19,489 nt of DNA from the NCBI GenBank assembly GCA_045863035.1, contig BTUV01000055.1:1-19489 (forward strand), written 5' to 3'. A program made the translations under genes and the position numbers. The notes below the pieces were generated by a model. It saw only the letters and a list, made by a program, of their open reading frames with translations, did no database searches and was not told the DNA's origin. Positions 15,933 to 19,489 of the stretch are shown piece after piece (the first letter of the stretch is position 1; each line of letters starts with the position of its first letter). The stretch comes from H2-BAC3 sp045863035. GTDB taxonomy: Bacteria; Bacteroidota; Ignavibacteria; Ignavibacteriales; Ignavibacteriaceae.

Positions 15933-18713
15933 CTAATTCTGTAAACAATCCCTCAAATACTGCCCCGTATAACTCTCTTTTACTTTTATAATTTCCTCCG
16001 GGGTTCCGGTGGCGACAACTTCGCCGCCTTTGTCTCCGGCTTCGGGGCCCATGTCTATGATGTAATCAGCGCATTTGATTACATCCAGGTTATGCTCGAT
16101 AATCAGAACAGAGTTTCCGTTATCAAGAAGCATGTTAAAACAGTTGAGGAGTTTATATATATCGTCAAAGTGAAGACCGGTTGTTGGTTCGTCAAAGATG
16201 AAGAACGTATGCTGCCCATCGCGCTGTGCGGCAAGATGCAGTGCCAGTTTAATGCGCTGTGCCTCTCCGCCGGAAAGGGTATTTGAGGGCTGCCCGAGTT
16301 TTATATATCCAAGCCCCACATCGGCGAGCAGACGGATGAGGCGGACAATCCGGTCGTTGCCGCTGAAAAATTCTATTGCCTCATCTGCCGTCATATTAAG
16401 AACATCCACTAAATTCTTACCTTTGTAGGTAATATCGCGAACTTCTTTTTTATAACGTGTGCCTTTGCAGTCTTCACACTCAAGATAAAGATCGGCAAGG
16501 AACTGCATCTCTACCTTAATAAAACCGTCCCCCTCACAAGCATCACACCGGCCGCCGGGGATGTTAAACGAAAAGAAGCCGGGTTTATATCCTTTTGCTT
16601 TTGCCTGATGAGTGTTTGCAAACAGTTCGCGGATAAGTTCAAACACCTTTATATAACTCGCGGGGTTTGAACGCGGAGATTTTCCTATCGGGGACTGATC
16701 AACGATTTCAATTCCCTGCAATGACTGAAAACCTGTTATTTCGTCAAAGCTGCCGATGTGTTCGGGGATAAGACCAAGCTGTTTTGCAAGACCGCCGTAT
16801 ATAACATCGTGCACAAGAGTACTTTTGCCTGAGCCGGAAACTCCGGTTACAACAACAAATTTTTTAAGAGGTATCTCTAAGGTGACATTCTTGAGATTAT
16901 TTTGTGAGGCATTTACCACACGGATAACCTGAGTTTCATGAGTTCTCCTTTTGGGAGGAACGGGAATTTTTTTCACACCGCTTAAATACTGAACCGTTAA
17001 AGAGTTTTTTGCCTTTTTTAAGAGTTCGTTATAAGGACCGCATGCAATAATTTCACCACCGTGCTGTCCGGCTTTGGGACCCATATCAACCAGTATATCC
17101 GCTTCGCGCATCATTTCGGGGTCGTGTTCAACCACCAAAACGGAGTTGCCGATATCGCGCAGATTTTTGAGTATCTTAATCAGTTTTGCATTATCGCGCG
17201 GATGAAGCCCGATGCTGGGTTCATCAAGCACGTACAGAGTTCCGGTTAAGGCAGAACCAAGAGCGGTTGCAAGATTGATGCGCTGTGTTTCTCCGCCCGA
17301 AAGCGTTGAGCTCAGGCGGTCTAATGTGAGATAGCCAAGACCAACATCAGACAAAAACGAAAGCCGTTTGTCAAGTTCTTTAAGAATGCGGTCTGCAATG
17401 TTCAGTTCATATCCGGTAAGCGAAAGAGAATTGAAAAACTCATGTGTTTGTGTAATCGGGAGCAGACCAAGCTCGTATATATTCTTTCCGCCGACCTTTA
17501 CCTGAAGCGCTTCTTTGCGGAGGCGCGCGCCTTTGCAGACGTAGCATGTTGTATATCCGCGGTAGCGGGCAAGCAGAATGCGGATATGCATCTTGTATGT
17601 ATCCTTCTCAAGATCAGAGAAGAATCCGTTAATGCCGTGAAACTTTCCGAAGCCGCGCTTAACCAGTTCCACCTGATCATCCGTCAGTGATTTAAAGGGA
17701 ACATTGAGCGGAATTTTATACTTGGGAGCTTCTGCAACCATACTGCGCTGATGAACGCTGAACTTGGGAGAACGGAAGGGAGCAACGGCGCCTTCCATCA
17801 GAGTCATGTTTTTATTCGGGATGACCAGCTCGTAGTCAATTCCCATCACTTTGCTGAACCCCTGGCAGACCGGACAAGCGCCAAAAGGATTATTGAATGA
17901 AAAGAATCTTGGCTCCGGTTCTTCGTATCTGATACCGCAGCATTCGTAAAACTTGTTAAACTCATGCTCTTCCCCCGTTTCGCTGTTAATGATAATCAGC
18001 CGGTTTTCCCCCTCTTTGAAGGTGATTTCGATTGAGTCGGCGAGTTTTTCTCTGATGCCGCTTTTTACCGATTTAAAGCGCTCTGTCAGAATTCTTATGC
18101 CGGCTTTATCATCGGGTAGTTTCTGTTTTTCGTTAAGGTCGAGCAGTTTATTCTTATAAAGAATGCGGAAGAAGCCCCGCTTTCTGAGAAGGTCAATTTC
18201 CTCAGCCATGCTGCGGCCTTCGTGGGAGTGGAGCGGAAAGGTGAGATAGAATTTTGCACCTTCGGATTGGGTCTCAATCCAGTCGCATATTTCACCGGTT
18301 GAAGCTTTCTTAACTTCTTTACCGCAGGAGAAGCAGTACGTTCTTCCGATCCGGGCGTAAAGCAGACGGAGATAGTCATACACTTCGGTAGTGGTGCCGA
18401 CTGTTGAGCGGCTGTTGCGGGTACCTGTTTTTTGCTCGATAGCAACTGCGGGGGAGATACCCTGCACAAGATCAACATCCGGCTTATCAATCCGCTCAAG
18501 GAACTGCCGGGCGTAGGAGGAGAGTGACTCCACATAGCGGCGCTGCCCTTCGGCGTAGATGGTGTCAAAGACGAGTGATGATTTACCGCTGCCGCTGACT
18601 CCGGTGAAGACGATCAGTTTGTTGCGGGGGATGGTGAGGTCAACATTTTTCAGATTATGCTGACGTGCACCTTTTATTGTTATTACTTTTTCTTTAGAAC
18701 TCTTGGCTGCCAT
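15933..18713 (-). CDS. uvrA: UvrABC excinuclease subunit A (926 aa)
   Basis: Damage-recognition ATPase of nucleotide excision repair; as a dimer it loads UvrB on damaged DNA in the cytoplasm. Two ABC units are complete: Walker A GVSGSGKS at 38-45 and 624-631; signatures LSGGE at 471-475 and 813-817; Walker B regions V-L-D-E-P-S at about 494-499 and F-D-E-P-T-T at 840-845. The C-terminal zinc module is intact (C723-x-x-C726 and C746-x-x-C749). The first zinc module is altered: C258-C259 and C280-x-x-C283, with the usual first cysteine replaced; I recall degenerate first modules in Bacteroidetes-type UvrA, so I treat this as a group trait. Another C-x-x-C is at 390-393. Length is normal. ATG 18713 gives the standard start; no clear ribosome binding site. 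Its stop is one base from the stop of module gene C, with no room for a shared terminator between them. Confidence 0.97.
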   Translation of the reverse strand: MAAKSSKEKVITIKGARQHNLKNVDLTIPRNKLIVFTGVSGSGKSSLVFDTIYAEGQRRYVESLSSYARQFLERIDKPDVDLVQGISPAVAIEQKTGTRNSRSTVGTTTEVYDYLRLLYARIGRTYCFSCGKEVKKASTGEICDWIETQSEGAKFYLTFPLHSHEGRSMAEEIDLLRKRGFFRILYKNKLLDLNEKQKLPDDKAGIRILTERFKSVKSGIREKLADSIEITFKEGENRLIIINSETGEEHEFNKFYECCGIRYEEPEPRFFSFNNPFGACPVCQGFSKVMGIDYELVIPNKNMTLMEGAVAPFRSPKFSVHQRSMVAEAPKYKIPLNVPFKSLTDDQVELVKRGFGKFHGINGFFSDLEKDTYKMHIRILLARYRGYTTCYVCKGARLRKEALQVKVGGKNIYELGLLPITQTHEFFNSLSLTGYELNIADRILKELDKRLSFLSDVGLGYLTLDRLSSTLSGGETQRINLATALGSALTGTLYVLDEPSIGLHPRDNAKLIKILKNLRDIGNSVLVVEHDPEMMREADILVDMGPKAGQHGGEIIACGPYNELLKKAKNSLTVQYLSGVKKIPVPPKRRTHETQVIRVVNASQNNLKNVTLEIPLKKFVVVTGVSGSGKSTLVHDVIYGGLAKQLGLIPEHIGSFDEITGFQSLQGIEIVDQSPIGKSPRSNPASYIKVFELIRELFANTHQAKAKGYKPGFFSFNIPGGRCDACEGDGFIKVEMQFLADLYLECEDCKGTRYKKEVRDITYKGKNLVDVLNMTADEAIEFFSGNDRIVRLIRLLADVGLGYIKLGQPSNTLSGGEAQRIKLALHLAAQRDGQHTFFIFDEPTTGLHFDDIYKLLNCFNMLLDNGNSVLIIEHNLDVIKCADYIIDMGPEAGDKGGEVVATGTPEEIIKVKESYTGQYLRDCLQN

Positions 18714-19310
18714 GAATACAGAGATTTATCAAACCTGATAGTATAATCAATATAATTAAGAATTAAAAATGAAGAATCGGGAAAAATTATGAGTTGTGAA
18801 GTATGAATAATGATTTCGGGTTGTTTATGGTAGAGTGCATTTTTAGTTGATACGCAGAGTCTGCGGCGCTTAACGTTAAAACCCTGTTTGGGGTAAAATT
18901 TTTGCAGTAAAAATCTGACCTCAGAACCGGCCGGGATTAAAATTGTTAGCTGTTGAAATGACAGTGTTGAATTGTAAAATGGCGCATTGTAATCCGATGG
19001 TAATTGTCCGGAGTTCTAAATCGTTTGGTAATAGCTGCTGTGTTATTAATATGTCACCGCAACGCGTTGATGGATTTGTTATTAAATATTTATCAATATC
19101 AATTCCGGGTCAGGGAAATCCGGGACAATATGTTTCCTGACTTCTGCCAATTAGTATGACGCATTTTATTTTAGAAATGACAATATCGGCTTAGAATCCC
19201 GGCTTGTTCAAGAATGTTTGCAGAAAGTTTGCTCTGCTGTTGTAACCTCAATAATGATCTTCTAAATCTTCTTACTTGTAATTGTTATACATCTGAGATG
19301 AACAATGTAC
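18714..19310. other. Intergenic region upstream of uvrA, no gene seen
   Basis: About 600 bp with no convincing coding sequence: a 65-codon frame at 18943-19140 has no ribosome binding site and no protein-like pattern. Contents: loose heptamer repeats at 18754-18812 (AATTAAG, AATTAAA, AATGAAG and further 7-base steps) and a small perfect palindrome CGCAGA-G-TCTGCG at 18853-18865. The uvrA promoter should lie at its left end, but I cannot place it, and no SOS-type operator was recognised. Confidence 0.6.
18754..18812. repeat. Degenerate heptamer repeat upstream of uvrA
   Basis: Seven-base steps AATTAAG, AATTAAA, AATGAAG, AATCGGG, then looser units with GAAGTATGAAT, which is the reverse complement style of ATTCATACTTC in the 1812-1846 array. 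It starts about 40 bases before the uvrA start codon on the other strand. Confidence 0.55.
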
Positions 19311-19489
19311 AATGAAGAATTAAGAATTAAAAATTAAGAATGTACAATGAACATTTCCGGAAGCCCCCGGGCATCAATGAAGAATTAAGAATTAAAAATT
19401 AAGAATTTGCAATGAACATTTCCGGAAGCCCCCGGGAATCAATGAAGAATTAAGAATTAAAAATTAAGAATGTACAATGAACATTTCCG
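19311..19489. repeat. 65-bp tandem repeat built from heptamers (2 full units plus a partial third)
   Basis: Units begin at 19311, 19376 and 19441; the third runs off the window end after 49 bases. Each unit is six heptamers (AATGAAG, AATTAAG, AATTAAA, AATTAAG, AATGTAC, AATGAAC; one unit has AATTTGC in place of AATGTAC) followed by a 23-base GC-rich part containing CCGG and CCCGGG palindromes. Units differ by only a few bases. No coding meaning; 65 is not a multiple of three. Confidence 0.92.

Noticed and set aside
16000..18000. Altered first zinc module of UvrA as a novelty
   Set aside because: Degenerate first cysteine pairs are, as I recall, common in Bacteroidetes-type UvrA, so it is probably a lineage trait.
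18943..19140. 65-codon open frame right of uvrA
   Set aside because: No ribosome binding site, no domain-like pattern, and composition like the surrounding non-coding DNA.
19311..19489. CRISPR array
   Set aside because: The whole 65-bp unit repeats, with no variable spacers and no cas genes in the window.

Overview
The window looks like a chromosomal segment from the Ignavibacteria/Chlorobi side of the FCB group. Three proteins end in the type IX secretion (T9SS) tail typical of that lineage (a YPNPFNP-type start, a VYD-xxG core and a GVYxY end). The UvrA is of the Bacteroidetes-like type, Shine-Dalgarno sites are often weak, and intergenic DNA is full of AT-rich simple repeats. The exact taxon is inference. 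Most genes run in the mid-40s % GC by eye.

Layout. 1-346: a 51-bp tandem hairpin repeat and heptamer repeats, no gene. 347-5233, minus strand: a small 4-helix membrane protein, an exported VanX-type D-Ala-D-Ala dipeptidase and a seven-repeat propeller protein with a T9SS tail form a tight cluster; a PhoD-like phosphatase follows about 180 bp further down. 5234-5396: divergent intergenic region. 5397-11716, plus strand: a secreted M14 carboxypeptidase (T9SS), a second PhoD-like phosphatase (T9SS) and an exported alpha/beta hydrolase form an operon closed by a strong hairpin terminator. Both groups are mainly export-directed hydrolases, which suggests scavenging of peptides, phosphoesters and cell-wall fragments.

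11934-15931 is an accessory island. An AbiE-type (type IV) toxin-antitoxin pair points left. A tightly overlapping three-gene module points right and is clearly more AT-rich (about one third GC by eye): an uncharacterised protein A (frameshifted), an uncharacterised protein B, and a ComEC-like metallo-beta-lactamase-fold protein C (frameshifted at an A8 tract). I think this module, beside a TA pair, is the best candidate for an undescribed system, probably defence-related. Both its first and last genes carry single-base frame disruptions, which may be decay, sequence error or programmed/slippage expression.

15933-18713 is uvrA (nucleotide excision repair) on the minus strand; its stop codon is one base from the stop of the island's last gene. 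18714-19489 has no convincing gene and ends in a 65-bp tandem repeat built from heptamers.

Other notable structure: a 206-bp perfectly identical block shared by the 3' ends of the carboxypeptidase and phosphatase genes (recent exchange of the sorting tail); degenerate 7-bp repeats in most longer intergenic regions, one running over a stop codon; and strong enrichment of TATATA inside the core genes but none in the AT-rich module.
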